From: an uncultured Algibacter sp.
Lineage (GTDB): Bacteria > Bacteroidota > Bacteroidia > Flavobacteriales > Flavobacteriaceae
NCBI RefSeq assembly: GCF_947495925.1
Contig: NZ_CANMAU010000001.1
Location: 1-64,000, forward strand
Length of the DNA: 64,000 nucleotides
Reading direction: 5' to 3'
Shown one piece after another: positions 46,216 through 56,021 of the stretch (within the stretch, counting starts at the first letter, position 1; the number at the start of each line of letters is the position of its first letter). Under the pieces are notes generated by a model that had not been told where the DNA came from, ran no database searches, and saw only the letters and a list, made by a program, of their open reading frames with translations. Position numbers and translations under genes: made by a program.

Positions 46216-48342
46216 TTAAGCTTCTACACCTTTAGCTGCTTTGATAACTTCTTCAGAAATATTTGAAGGCGTTTCAGCATAGTGAGAAAATTCCATTGTT
46301 GACGTTGCACGACCAGACGATAATGTTCTTAATGTTGTAACATATCCAAACATTTCAGATAATGGCACAGTAGCTTTAACTGTTTTTGCACCAGCTCTAT
46401 CTCCCATATCACTTACTTGTCCACGACGTCTATTTAAATCACCTACAATATCACCCATATTTTCTTCAGGAGTAATTACCTCAAGTTTCATGATAGGTTC
46501 CATAATCACTGCTTTTGCAGCTTTTGCAGAGTTTTTAAATCCAAGTTTCGCAGCTAATTCAAAAGATAATTGATCAGAATCTACATCATGGTAAGATCCG
46601 TCTTTCAATGTTACTTTCATAGCATCAACTTCGTAACCTGCCAATGGTCCGTTAACCATTGCCATTTTAAATCCTTTTTCAATTGAAGGGATAAATTCTT
46701 TGGGAACGTTACCACCTTTAATTATAGATTCAAACTGAAGTCCTGTAGCACCTTCTTCAGCTGGCTCGATTGTAAATACAATATCAGCAAATTTACCACG
46801 ACCACCAGATTGTTTTTTATAAACCTCTCTATGATCAGCAGCTTGAGTAATTGCTTCTTTGTACTCAACTTGTGGTTGACCTTGATTTACTTCAACCTTA
46901 AACTCACGTTTAAGACGGTCAACAATAATATCTAAGTGAAGCTCACCCATTCCAGAAATAATAGTCTGTCCTGAAGCTTCATCAGTTCTAGCAGTAAATG
47001 TCGGATCCTCTTCTGCTAATTTAGCTAAAGACATCCCTAATTTATCAACATCTGCTTTTGTTTTAGGCTCAACCGCTATACCAATTACTGGATCAGGGAA
47101 GTCCATAGATTCTAATACAATAGGATTCTTTTCATCAGACATAGTATCACCAGTCTTAATGTCTTTAAATCCAACAGCAGCACCTATATCTCCTGCTTCA
47201 ATATAATCGATAGCATTTTGCTTATTAGAGTGCATTTGATAGATACGAGAAATACGTTCTTTTTTACCAGAACGGTTATTCAAGATGTAGGAACCAGCAT
47301 CTAAACGACCCGAGTATGCTCTAAAGAATGCTAAACGACCTACAAAAGGATCTGTAGCAATTTTAAACGCTAAAGCCGAAAATGGATCTTTAACATCTGG
47401 CTTACGTATCGCTTCCTCTCCTGTTCTTGGATCGGTACCTACAATGTTATCTCTATCTGTAGGAGATGGTAAGTAACGACAAACAGCATCTAATAAAAAT
47501 TGAACCCCTTTATTTTTAAATGCAGAACCACAAATCATTGGAATGATAGCCATATCCATTACAGCAGCTCTAAGCGCAGCATGCACTTCTTCTTCTGTAA
47601 TAGAATCTTCATCTTCCATGAATTTTTCTAAAAGATTCTCATCGTAAGTTGCAACTTCTTCAATTAAAAGTGCACGATACTTACGCGCTTCTTCTTTCAT
47701 ATCTTCTGGAATATCGATCACATCAAAAGTCGCCCCTTGAGTTTCATCATGCCACACTATAGCACGATTCTTAACTAAATCAATAATCCCTTTAAAGTCC
47801 ATCTCATCACCAATGTTTAAAACAATTGGCACAGCGTTAGACTTCAACATATCTTTTACCTGCTGACAAACACCTAAAAAGTTTGACCCTTGACGGTCCA
47901 TTTTATTAACAAAACCGATACGAGGCACTTTATAGTTATCTGCAAGTCTCCAGTTAGTTTCAGATTGCGGCTCAACACCATCAACTGCACTAAACAAGAA
48001 TACTAACCCGTCAAGCACACGTAAAGAACGATTTACCTCTACAGTAAAATCAACGTGCCCTGGAGTATCAATTATATTAAAGTGATACCCTTTAGTATCA
48101 GGAGTTGGTTGTCCATTTTCAATTGGAAACTTCCACTCACAGGTTGTAGCAGCAGAAGTAATTGTAATACCCCTTTCTTGCTCTTGCTCCATCCAGTCCA
48201 TTGTAGCAGCACCATCATGCACTTCTCCAATTTTATGAGACACACCTGTATAATAAAGAATACGCTCTGTAGTAGTAGTTTTTCCTGCATCAATATGTGC
48301 AGCAATACCTATATTTCTAGTGAATTTTAAATCTCTTGCCAT
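46216..48342 (-). CDS. fusA: elongation factor G
   Basis: EF-G drives translocation of tRNA and mRNA and, with RRF, ribosome recycling. The 708-residue protein shows G1 [13 protein letters not shown], switch [11 protein letters not shown]4 NKMDR and G5 GSAF, then domains II-V with [10 protein letters not shown] and the [22 protein letters not shown] end. Spacing to rpsG is six bases and to rpsJ 11 bases. tuf, which follows fusA in enterobacteria, is absent from this cluster. Confidence 0.98.
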   Translation of the reverse strand: MARDLKFTRNIGIAAHIDAGKTTTTERILYYTGVSHKIGEVHDGAATMDWMEQEQERGITITSAATTCEWKFPIENGQPTPDTKGYHFNIIDTPGHVDFTVEVNRSLRVLDGLVFLFSAVDGVEPQSETNWRLADNYKVPRIGFVNKMDRQGSNFLGVCQQVKDMLKSNAVPIVLNIGDEMDFKGIIDLVKNRAIVWHDETQGATFDVIDIPEDMKEEARKYRALLIEEVATYDENLLEKFMEDEDSITEEEVHAALRAAVMDMAIIPMICGSAFKNKGVQFLLDAVCRYLPSPTDRDNIVGTDPRTGEEAIRKPDVKDPFSALAFKIATDPFVGRLAFFRAYSGRLDAGSYILNNRSGKKERISRIYQMHSNKQNAIDYIEAGDIGAAVGFKDIKTGDTMSDEKNPIVLESMDFPDPVIGIAVEPKTKADVDKLGMSLAKLAEEDPTFTARTDEASGQTIISGMGELHLDIIVDRLKREFKVEVNQGQPQVEYKEAITQAADHREVYKKQSGGRGKFADIVFTIEPAEEGATGLQFESIIKGGNVPKEFIPSIEKGFKMAMVNGPLAGYEVDAMKVTLKDGSYHDVDSDQLSFELAAKLGFKNSAKAAKAVIMEPIMKLEVITPEENMGDIVGDLNRRRGQVSDMGDRAGAKTVKATVPLSEMFGYVTTLRTLSSGRATSTMEFSHYAETPSNISEEVIKAAKGVEA

Positions 48343-48348
48343 GTCCTA

Positions 48349-48825
48349 TTAAAATCTAAAGTGAGAGAACGCTTTGTTTGCTTCAGCCATTTTATGAGTA
48401 TCAACTCTTTTCTTAACAGCCGCTCCTTCTTCTTTAGCCGCAGCTAAAATTTCCGAAGCCAGACGTAAGGCCATAGATTTTTCATTACGTTTTCTAGAAT
48501 AACCAATCAACCATTTCATAGCTGTTGATACTTTTCTATCCGGACGAATCTGCATTGGAATTTGGAATGTTGCACCACCAACACGACGACTACGTACTTC
48601 TACGTGAGGCATCACATTTGATAACGCATCTTTCCAGATCTCTAAAGCTGTTTTTTCTTCGTCTGTTTTTTTCGAATCTACAATATCAATTGCATCGTAG
48701 AATACTTTAAAAGCGATAGACTTCTTTCCATCCCACATCATCATGTTAACGAAACGAGTTACTAACTGATCGTTAAAACGTGGATCTGGTAAAAGCGGTC
48801 TCTTTTTTGCTGCTCTTTTTCTCAT
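48349..48825 (-). CDS. rpsG: 30S ribosomal protein S7
   Basis: S7 nucleates assembly of the 30S head and lies near the E site. Recognised from [46 protein letters not shown] and [22 protein letters not shown]. 158 residues. It follows rpsL after 21 bases. Confidence 0.98.
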   Translation of the reverse strand: MRKRAAKKRPLLPDPRFNDQLVTRFVNMMMWDGKKSIAFKVFYDAIDIVDSKKTDEEKTALEIWKDALSNVMPHVEVRSRRVGGATFQIPMQIRPDRKVSTAMKWLIGYSRKRNEKSMALRLASEILAAAKEEGAAVKKRVDTHKMAEANKAFSHFRF

Positions 48826-48846
48826 GTCTTCTTCTTAAAGTTTTAA

Positions 48847-49221
48847 TTACTTTTTAGGGCGTTTAGCACCATACTTAGATCTACGTTGCGTTCTACCTGA
48901 AACACCTGCTGTGTCTAAAGCACCACGTACAATGTGATATCTAACTCCTGGCAAATCTTTTACCCTTCCACCTCTAACCAATACTATCGAGTGCTCTTGT
49001 AAATTATGTCCTTCACCACCGATGTATGCATTAACCTCGTTTCCGTTTGTTAAACGAACCCTTGCTACCTTACGCATTGCTGAGTTAGGTTTTTTAGGAG
49101 TTGTTGTGTAAACACGAGTACACACACCACGTCTTTGCGGACAAGAATCTAAAGCAGCCGATTTACTCTTCTTGGTTATTTTGGCTCTTCCTTTTCTTAC
49201 TAATTGCGAAATTGTTGGCAT
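48847..49221 (-). CDS. rpsL: 30S ribosomal protein S12
   Basis: S12 helps control decoding at the A site. Recognised from [36 protein letters not shown] and [25 protein letters not shown]. Both lysines whose substitution gives streptomycin resistance in other bacteria (PKKPNSA and GRVKDLPG) are wild type. It is the first gene of the ribosomal cluster, read from a near-consensus promoter. Confidence 0.98.
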   Translation of the reverse strand: MPTISQLVRKGRAKITKKSKSAALDSCPQRRGVCTRVYTTTPKKPNSAMRKVARVRLTNGNEVNAYIGGEGHNLQEHSIVLVRGGRVKDLPGVRYHIVRGALDTAGVSGRTQRRSKYGAKRPKK

Positions 49222-49245
49222 ATATATTAATATAAATTTTATTAT

Positions 49246-49259
49246 CCTCTTCTAAGAGG
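49246..49259 (-). other. 5'-terminal stem-loop of the rpsL transcript
   Basis: CCTCTT and AAGAGG, with an AG loop, form a six-pair hairpin at or next to the predicted transcription start, five bases after the -7 box. A hairpin at the very 5' end could protect the long ribosomal mRNA from decay. The tandem promoters at the left edge show a hairpin in the same place. Confidence 0.5.
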
Positions 49260-49263
49260 GGTG

Positions 49264-49294
49264 CAAATGTAGAAATTAAAATTTGAAATTCAAA
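49264..49294 (-). promoter_or_regulatory. main promoter of the ribosomal protein cluster
   Basis: On the minus strand TTTG (49291-49294), a 19-base spacer and TACATTTG (49264-49271) are an exact fit to the Bacteroidota consensus. The start-site region GCACCCC is GC-rich and resembles that of the left-edge promoter (GCACCCG), as expected for growth-rate-regulated genes. Confidence 0.85.
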
Positions 49295-49396
49295 CCCTAA
49301 ATCATTAATTTTCAATAGAAAGTAAAAATTACTTCTACACCTATATTATAAGCTTAGATTTTCCGTTAGATTTACAGAAAAAATAGCTTTTAAAAA

Positions 49397-51094
49397 TTGC
49401 AAAAACCTTCCCTTTTAATCCTAATAATATTTCTAAGTTTCCTTTCAAAAGGATTAGGTCAAACTTTGCATTTAAAAATTGACGGATATTCCAAAGGAGA
49501 AACCAAAATATTAGACTCCTTAAATTATTCAAAAAGCCATATTAACTTTATCTCTATACAATCAGAAATAGATTCTATTCAAAACACTCTCAGAACCATT
49601 GGCTATATAGAAAATAAGTTGCTCGCCATAAAAAAGAAAAACGACAGTAGCTTTCACGCCCAAATACACCTAAAAAAACAATTCAGCAGTATACATATAT
49701 ATTATAGTAAAACAGATATAAAAAAGGATCACTTAAATTTTATTTCTAAAGATGTTCAAGACAATTACTTTATTCTTAATATTTCTGATGTTGAAAACGC
49801 ATTAACTTTTATTAATAATGAAATATCGCAAAACGGACAACCTTTCTCAAAATTGAAGCTCGACAATTTTAGAAAAGATGATAAATCTAATTTCTTAAAA
49901 GCCGATTTGATTCTTAGTAAGAATAACAACAAAAGAACAACCGATAAAATAGTTATTAAAGGTTATGAGAAGTTTCCGCGTTCATATTTAAGACACTATT
50001 TAAAAATTAAACGAAAGCAAGAATTTAATTTAGAAGCTATTAGAAAGAAAACGGCAGAACTCAATAGTTTAAATTTTGCCAATGAACTAAAATCTCCTGA
50101 AGTATTATTCACTAAAGATTCCACCACATTGTTTCTTTATCTTGAAAAATCAAAGAGTAATGCCTTTGATGGTTTTCTAGGTTTTGGTACAAATGAAGAA
50201 ACTAATAAACTACAATTTGATGGTTATTTGAATTTAAATCTTATCAATAATTTAAATTTCGGAGAATCTTTCCACTTATTATATAAGAGTGATGAAAACG
50301 ACCAACAAACATTTGAAGCCGATGTTTCACTGCCCTACCTATTTAAATCCCCCATAGGAGTTGATCTTCAATTACGCATCTTTAGAAGAGATTCATCATT
50401 TACAACTACAAATCAATCTGCAAAACTCCATTATCAAATTAATTCCAAACATAAGATTTTTGGTGGTGTTATTACCTCAGAATCAAACAATCTTTTATCC
50501 GAAGACATCGTATCATCAATAACAGACTATAAAACTCAATACTTTACATTTGCCTATCAATTTATAGAACCTCAAAATCGCAACATACTTTTTCCAATAA
50601 ATTCCAGAGCTTTCATAGAAACAGGATTCGGAGAAAGAACGAGTGTTAGTTCTTCAGAACAACAAACACAACTATTATTGGATGCCAATAAAATCTTTAA
50701 TCTTAATTTAAAGAATAGTTTCTTTTTTAGAGTGAATGGCGCTAGTTTGATTTCAGATTCATACTTTGAAAATGAATTATTGAGGTTTGGAGGAATTAAT
50801 TCCATTAGGGGATTTGAAGAAAACAGTCTTTATGCGACACTCTATGGTGTTATTAATACAGAATATCGTTACCAAATTTCCAATTCTATTTATGTGCACA
50901 CCATAATAGACGCGGCATACTTTGAAAACCAAATAATCAATTCTAATCAAAAACTCTTTGGTTATGGCTTTGGTTTTGGACTTTTAACCAAAGCAGGATT
51001 ATTCCGATTCAATTATGCAAATGGCAAAAGTGAAGATGTTTCATTTAAGCTATCAAACTCAAAAGTTCATTTAAGTTTAACTTCAAAATTTTAG
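49397..51094 (+). CDS. Omp85-type outer-membrane protein with POTRA-like domain
   Basis: This 565-residue protein has a signal peptide (LLILIIFLSFLSKGLGQ), a periplasmic part of about 240 residues containing a POTRA-like unit (KIVIKGYEKFPRSYLRHYLKIKRKQEFNLEAI), and a C-terminal barrel. The barrel has GGINSIRGFEENSLYATLYGVINTEYRY, the RGF-type signature of the Omp85/BamA superfamily, and ends HLSLTSKF. It may assemble or secrete other outer-membrane proteins. The start is a TTG: no ATG exists in the frame before the barrel, and a stop codon lies six bases upstream. It diverges from rpsL. Confidence 0.82.
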   Translation: MQKPSLLILIIFLSFLSKGLGQTLHLKIDGYSKGETKILDSLNYSKSHINFISIQSEIDSIQNTLRTIGYIENKLLAIKKKNDSSFHAQIHLKKQFSSIHIYYSKTDIKKDHLNFISKDVQDNYFILNISDVENALTFINNEISQNGQPFSKLKLDNFRKDDKSNFLKADLILSKNNNKRTTDKIVIKGYEKFPRSYLRHYLKIKRKQEFNLEAIRKKTAELNSLNFANELKSPEVLFTKDSTTLFLYLEKSKSNAFDGFLGFGTNEETNKLQFDGYLNLNLINNLNFGESFHLLYKSDENDQQTFEADVSLPYLFKSPIGVDLQLRIFRRDSSFTTTNQSAKLHYQINSKHKIFGGVITSESNNLLSEDIVSSITDYKTQYFTFAYQFIEPQNRNILFPINSRAFIETGFGERTSVSSSEQQTQLLLDANKIFNLNLKNSFFFRVNGASLISDSYFENELLRFGGINSIRGFEENSLYATLYGVINTEYRYQISNSIYVHTIIDAAYFENQIINSNQKLFGYGFGFGLLTKAGLFRFNYANGKSEDVSFKLSNSKVHLSLTSKF

Positions 51095-51211
51095 TTTTAG
51101 CTTACAATTTTTCAACGATTTTGCACAAATTGGTAAATTTTAACCATTATTTATTGTTTTATTAACTTTTTATTATGATTTTTGGCATTGACTAATTCAA
51201 ATAATTATAAA

Positions 51212-54200
51212 ATGAAAACAAAGTTTAGTGGAATTCTAACGCTACTACTAGCGTTTGTCGTGCAAATAACGTTTGCACAAGAAAAAACTATTTCAGGAAC
51301 AGTTTCGGATGGATCAGGTTTACCATTGCCAGGAACTACTGTTTTAGTTAAGGGTACAACAAATGGTACCTCAACAGATTTTGATGGTAACTATTCTATT
51401 CAAGCTAATTCTGGAGATACTCTAGTTTATAGTTTTGTTGGTTATTCAACTCAGGAGGTTGTTGTTGGATCGTCAAGCACACTCAACGTAACATTGACTG
51501 AAGACGCGGAGTCCTTAGAGGAGGTTGTTATTACTGGTAGTGCATCAGGAAAATCAATTAAGGAATTAAGTTTTGCTTTAGGACAAGTGAACAATGAGCT
51601 TCTGGATAATGTTCCACAACCAAATGCAGGCCAAGCCCTTCAAGGTAAAATTTCAGGTGTTTCCGTTTCTCCTTCTGGTGGACAACCAGGTAGTGACGTG
51701 AACATCCAATTAAGAACAGCCAATTCATTAGCAACTGGTCAAAACCCTTTGATTATCTTAGATGGTGTTATCTTAGAGGGAGGCTTAGCAGATATCAATA
51801 CGGAAGATATCGATCGTATTGAGGTTGCCAAAGGTGCAGCTGGAGCCTCATTATACGGGTCTAGAGCGGCAAATGGTGTGATCCAAATATTTTCTAAACG
51901 CGGTAAATATGGGGATAAAGTAAATGTTACATATAGATCTGAAATTGGTTGGAGAAATGTGAATGCTGAATATGATTTAGCAAACACGCATAAGTTCTTA
52001 ATGCTTCCTGATGGTTCCGATTTTGATTTATCTACAGGCTCAAGACAACTTGATCCAGATGGATTTGCAGATAATCCTTATCCAGCAGGCAGTCCCTTGT
52101 ATGATAATCAAGATAGAGTCTTTCAAACAGGTCAATTCAATTCGCATTTTGCCTCTGTGAATGGAGGTAGTGAAAGTGTGAGATATTTATTCTCTTATTC
52201 AAGACTGGATGATGAAGGAATTTTCAAGGAGGTTGATAATTACAGAAGAGACAACTTCAGATTAAACTTAGATAGTAAATTATCTGAAAAATTGAACTTA
52301 AAAACATCTCTTTTTTATGGTAACTCAAGAAGAGATGCTGGGATTAATTCTGGATCCACTGCGAATGTTCTTTTTGCTACCTTAATGTCAGAACCAATAC
52401 ATGATATGCTTGCTCCTAATGAAGAAGATGGCTCGCCTTACAATTATGACTTTGACACTATTGATGGGAATAACAGAAACCCACTTTATCAATTAGCTAA
52501 TAATGACAGACAAGAAAGAAGAAATAGAGTTTTAGGTAATGTAGCTTTAGACTATAAAATTATGCCATGGCTAACCTTAAATGGTTCTTATTCTTATGAT
52601 TACGAAAACAACGCCTTTGAAAACTATATACCAAAAGGTTATTTGTCTGACAGCCCTGATGGACAAGCTAAGGATATAGGTTTTATCCAAAGATCTAATT
52701 TCAACGGTCGTGCACAAAATATTAGGTTTAATGCATTATTCTCTCAAGCTTTTGGTGAGGATGACGCTTTTAATTTAAACTTTAGATTAAGTTACTTAAA
52801 TGAAAGATATAATAGTTCATTTAATAATGCCGAAGGTTATAATTTAGCTGTCTCTGGTATTCGTTCATTAGACAATATCAAAGATAGACCAGCTTTAGCT
52901 TCAGAAGCTCAAACCATTATATCTGATAGTTATTTTGCCATTGCAGATATTGATTATAAAAAGAAATATATATTTAGTGGGGTTGTAAGACGTGAAGGAT
53001 CTTCTTTATTCGGCCCCGACACTAGATGGGCGAATTATTTTAGAACGAGTTTTGCTTACAGGTTAACTGAAGATTTTGAAATCCCAGGTATTCAAGAATT
53101 AAAATTAAGAGCATCATATGGTACAGCTGGTATTAGACCAACTTATGAAATGAGATTTGAAACTTTTACATTAAGAAATGGAGCAGCAACTAAATCAACT
53201 ATTGGTAATAATCAATTAAAACCTGCTAAAACAGGTGAACTAGAATTAGGTATTAATGTTGACTTCTTAGATCGTTTTAATTTTGAATTTAATTATGTGA
53301 GAGCAGTAACAGACGATCAAATTCTTAATGTTCCATTATCTGCAGCTACAGGCTTTGGTTCTCAGTGGAGAAATGCTGGAGAAATAGAAGGTACAACTCT
53401 TGAAGCTTCTTTAAACTATGATATTATTAGAAATGAGAATTTCTCATGGAATTTAGGAATCGTTTGGGATAAATCTAAACAAAAAATCACACGCCTAGAT
53501 GTTCCTTCATACCTAACGGGACCAGGAACTCAGAACACAACTTTCTTTAGAGTAGAAGAAGGTCAAAACTTTGGTATTATGTATGGTACGGATTTTATTA
53601 GATCTTTATCAGATTTGCCAGCAGGTCTTAATCCTAGTGATTATGTCGTAAATGGTGAAGGTTATGTGGTTGATGCAGGAACTGGATCAACACCTGTTGC
53701 CCGAGTTGATGATGAAGGTAATGCCTTTTTCGTAATTGGTGATATTACTCCAGACTTTAGAATGGGTATAAACACCTCTCTGAAATATAAGAATTGGGCA
53801 TTTTACTCCCTTTTCGACTGGAAACAAGGTGGTGATATTTATAATAGAACTAACCAATGGTTATATCGTGATACAAGGCATGCAGTTTCTGCAAATTCAC
53901 AGACTCCAGCAGCCTTTTACGCAGGTCTTTACAATACTGGTAACCCAAGTTCTGGTTTTATAGAAGATGGTTCGTTTGTTAAACTTAGGGAACTTTCTCT
54001 TTATTACACGCTTAACGGTGACCAAATGGGTAACGTTGGTAAATTCATTGAGAGTGTTAGACTAGGTTTTATTGGTAGAAACCTAATCACTTGGTCAGAC
54101 TATAGTGGTTTCGATCCGGAAATTACAAATCAAGCTGAAGCATCTAGATCGGACTTAACAAGTAGAGATACTAATGGTCTTGGTAATGACGCGAATACCC

Positions 54201-54289
54201 CTGGTGGTGACCCTAATGTATTTAAAGTGGATAACTTTCCTTATCCTACTACTAGATCGTATAGCTTTTCTGTGCAATTAAACTTTTAA
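51212..54289 (+). CDS. SusC/RagA family TonB-linked outer-membrane protein (second copy)
   Basis: I start at ATG 51212 (MKTKFSGILTLLLAFVVQITFAQ), which gives a proper signal peptide; the track's start adds ten residues encoded in the leader. The mature protein has the carboxypeptidase-regulatory-like domain (ISGTVSDGSGLPLPGTTVLVKG), the plug with NPLIILDGVILEGG and KGAAGASLYGSRAANGVIQIFSKRG, and a barrel ending SYSFSVQLNF. It is about 1025 residues. It pairs with the susD gene 11 bases downstream. No accessory lipoprotein or enzyme gene follows, unlike the first Sus locus. Confidence 0.95.
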   Translation: MKTKFSGILTLLLAFVVQITFAQEKTISGTVSDGSGLPLPGTTVLVKGTTNGTSTDFDGNYSIQANSGDTLVYSFVGYSTQEVVVGSSSTLNVTLTEDAESLEEVVITGSASGKSIKELSFALGQVNNELLDNVPQPNAGQALQGKISGVSVSPSGGQPGSDVNIQLRTANSLATGQNPLIILDGVILEGGLADINTEDIDRIEVAKGAAGASLYGSRAANGVIQIFSKRGKYGDKVNVTYRSEIGWRNVNAEYDLANTHKFLMLPDGSDFDLSTGSRQLDPDGFADNPYPAGSPLYDNQDRVFQTGQFNSHFASVNGGSESVRYLFSYSRLDDEGIFKEVDNYRRDNFRLNLDSKLSEKLNLKTSLFYGNSRRDAGINSGSTANVLFATLMSEPIHDMLAPNEEDGSPYNYDFDTIDGNNRNPLYQLANNDRQERRNRVLGNVALDYKIMPWLTLNGSYSYDYENNAFENYIPKGYLSDSPDGQAKDIGFIQRSNFNGRAQNIRFNALFSQAFGEDDAFNLNFRLSYLNERYNSSFNNAEGYNLAVSGIRSLDNIKDRPALASEAQTIISDSYFAIADIDYKKKYIFSGVVRREGSSLFGPDTRWANYFRTSFAYRLTEDFEIPGIQELKLRASYGTAGIRPTYEMRFETFTLRNGAATKSTIGNNQLKPAKTGELELGINVDFLDRFNFEFNYVRAVTDDQILNVPLSAATGFGSQWRNAGEIEGTTLEASLNYDIIRNENFSWNLGIVWDKSKQKITRLDVPSYLTGPGTQNTTFFRVEEGQNFGIMYGTDFIRSLSDLPAGLNPSDYVVNGEGYVVDAGTGSTPVARVDDEGNAFFVIGDITPDFRMGINTSLKYKNWAFYSLFDWKQGGDIYNRTNQWLYRDTRHAVSANSQTPAAFYAGLYNTGNPSSGFIEDGSFVKLRELSLYYTLNGDQMGNVGKFIESVRLGFIGRNLITWSDYSGFDPEITNQAEASRSDLTSRDTNGLGNDANTPGGDPNVFKVDNFPYPTTRSYSFSVQLNF

Positions 54290-54300
54290 AAAAAAACAAA

Positions 54301-55866
54301 ATGAAAATATTAAAATTTAATAATATTGTATACATGAGTTTTGTACTTATGTTTATATCATGTGCTGATGACATGGATGCGGTTAAAAACCTTAACAATC
54401 CAGATAGACAGCAAGTAGTAGCTGTAGGTGCAGATTTAAATGCAGTTGTAGGTGGTGGTTACACAACCTGGTGGCAAGCTAATAATAGAGATACATACGC
54501 AGCTCTATGTGTTGCCGCTGATCATGGTACTGCTTCTTGGGGTAACTATGGAATGCGGTCTTTATCGTGGGAACCAAGAAACCCAATGCTTAACGCTGCT
54601 TCTTGGGCAGACGCCAATGTTGTGGAGCAGCCATGGCAAGGTAATTATGCTTCTATATCTTCTGCAAATGATGTTTTGGGTGCCATAAATAATGACGGTA
54701 TTGAATGGATTGAAAACGATGTAGATAGAACACCTCAAGTTAAGGCCTCTGCTCATTTTTTAAGGGGTATAGCATACGGTTACTTAGGATTACTTTTTGA
54801 AAAAGGATTCATTGTTGATGAGAATACTGATATTTCGCAAAAATTGCCATTTGTTACTTATCAAGAATTAATTGCTCAAGCCGTAGCAGACTTAGATGCG
54901 GCAATAACTATAGCGTCAAGTAATGATTTTACGCTAACTGACAACTTTATCAATGGTATGACGCCTAATAGCGCTGGGTTAATCAAAATGTGTAATTCTT
55001 TTAAAGCTAGATTCATTGTTCAATCAGCAAGATTTATGGATGAAACTAATGCTATTGACTGGAACACGATAAAAACACTTACTCAAAATGGAATAACGGA
55101 AGACTTTGGACCAACAGGAGATAATGGTGTAATTTGGTGGAGTAATGTTTTTGTTTTTAGCGAATCGCCAAATGGTTTTGGAACTTTTGGAGGTAGATTA
55201 GACATGAGAGTAGTTAATTTGCTAGATCCTAGTCAACCAGAATTCTATCCAGCAACTGCAGGTGATGTTTTAGAGAACCCAGAAATGACTACCGATGATG
55301 CCAGAGTTGGAGAAGGCAAGGATTTTGAATTTAGAGAAAACATTGTCTTCTTTCCAGATAGAGGTCAGTTTCATTTCTCTCACTATATTAACATGCGTTA
55401 TAAAAATGGTGATAATTTTTCTGATGGCGTAGATTCTAAACAACTCAAATCCTTTATGCTTGAAGACAATAGATTATTGTTAGCTGAAGCGCAAGCTAGA
55501 TTAGATCAACTTGGAGATGCAGTTACTACTGTTAATGAAAGTTCTAGGGTAACTAGAGGTAATTTGCCTCCTTTAGCTGCAAGTGCATCTAAGACTGAAA
55601 TCATGGACGCCATTTTTTACGAGCGTTATGTAGAACTATTCAATTCAGGTTGCGGAACTGGATTCTTTGATAGAAGAAGAACCAATCAATTACAAGTTGG
55701 AACTTTCAGACACTTCCCAGTACCTGCAACAGAATTACAGGTAATTGAAGAGGAATTATATACTTTTGGGGGTGTAAATGCTGATCCAACTGGGGTTGTT
55801 CCTCATTACGATATTAGTACTGTACCAGCAAGAACAGATGATTCAAATCTTCCTACTTTCAATTAA
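54301..55866 (+). CDS. SusD/RagB family lipoprotein (second copy)
   Basis: The 521-residue protein has lipobox MFISCADD, the helical SusD body (HFLRGIAYGYLGLLFEKGFIVDE) and the C-terminal RLLLAEAQARLDQLGDAV and FYERYVELFNSGCGTGFFDRRR region. It is rich in Trp and Gly early on (GGGYTTWWQANNRDTY). It is encoded 11 bases after the second susC and followed by a strong terminator, so the pair is a minimal two-gene uptake unit. The ligand is unknown. Confidence 0.9.
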   Translation: MKILKFNNIVYMSFVLMFISCADDMDAVKNLNNPDRQQVVAVGADLNAVVGGGYTTWWQANNRDTYAALCVAADHGTASWGNYGMRSLSWEPRNPMLNAASWADANVVEQPWQGNYASISSANDVLGAINNDGIEWIENDVDRTPQVKASAHFLRGIAYGYLGLLFEKGFIVDENTDISQKLPFVTYQELIAQAVADLDAAITIASSNDFTLTDNFINGMTPNSAGLIKMCNSFKARFIVQSARFMDETNAIDWNTIKTLTQNGITEDFGPTGDNGVIWWSNVFVFSESPNGFGTFGGRLDMRVVNLLDPSQPEFYPATAGDVLENPEMTTDDARVGEGKDFEFRENIVFFPDRGQFHFSHYINMRYKNGDNFSDGVDSKQLKSFMLEDNRLLLAEAQARLDQLGDAVTTVNESSRVTRGNLPPLAASASKTEIMDAIFYERYVELFNSGCGTGFFDRRRTNQLQVGTFRHFPVPATELQVIEEELYTFGGVNADPTGVVPHYDISTVPARTDDSNLPTFN

Positions 55867-55888
55867 AAGAGTAGAAATTTACAATACT

Positions 55889-55922
55889 AAAAACCACTTT
55901 CTATAAGAAAGTGGTTTTTTTT
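55889..55922 (+). terminator. intrinsic terminator after the second susCD pair
   Basis: AAAAACCACTTTC (55889-55901) pairs with GAAAGTGGTTTTT (55907-55919), a perfect stem with loop TATAA, continued by more T. It lies 22 bases after the susD stop. Confidence 0.92.
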
Positions 55923-56021
55923 ATTTGATTAAATAAAACTCTAATCAATTATTAAGAGTAAAAAGTTAAACTATTTATCGGACAATCTTCTTCTTAAAAT
56001 TGATTTACTACCTTTACCCCA

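Noticed and set aside
32401-49221. tRNA or tuf gene inside the ribosomal cluster
   Set aside because: None is visible. Every gap beyond 50 bases was read; they hold leaders, terminators or plain AT-rich sequence.
51182-51211. Ten-residue extension of the second SusC
   Set aside because: MALTNSNNYK precedes a standard signal peptide start (MKTKFSG) and lies in the leader.
49397-55866. Horizontal transfer of the Omp85 and second susCD region
   Set aside because: Codon use and base composition look like those of the neighbours, and no repeats, integrase or tRNA flank it.
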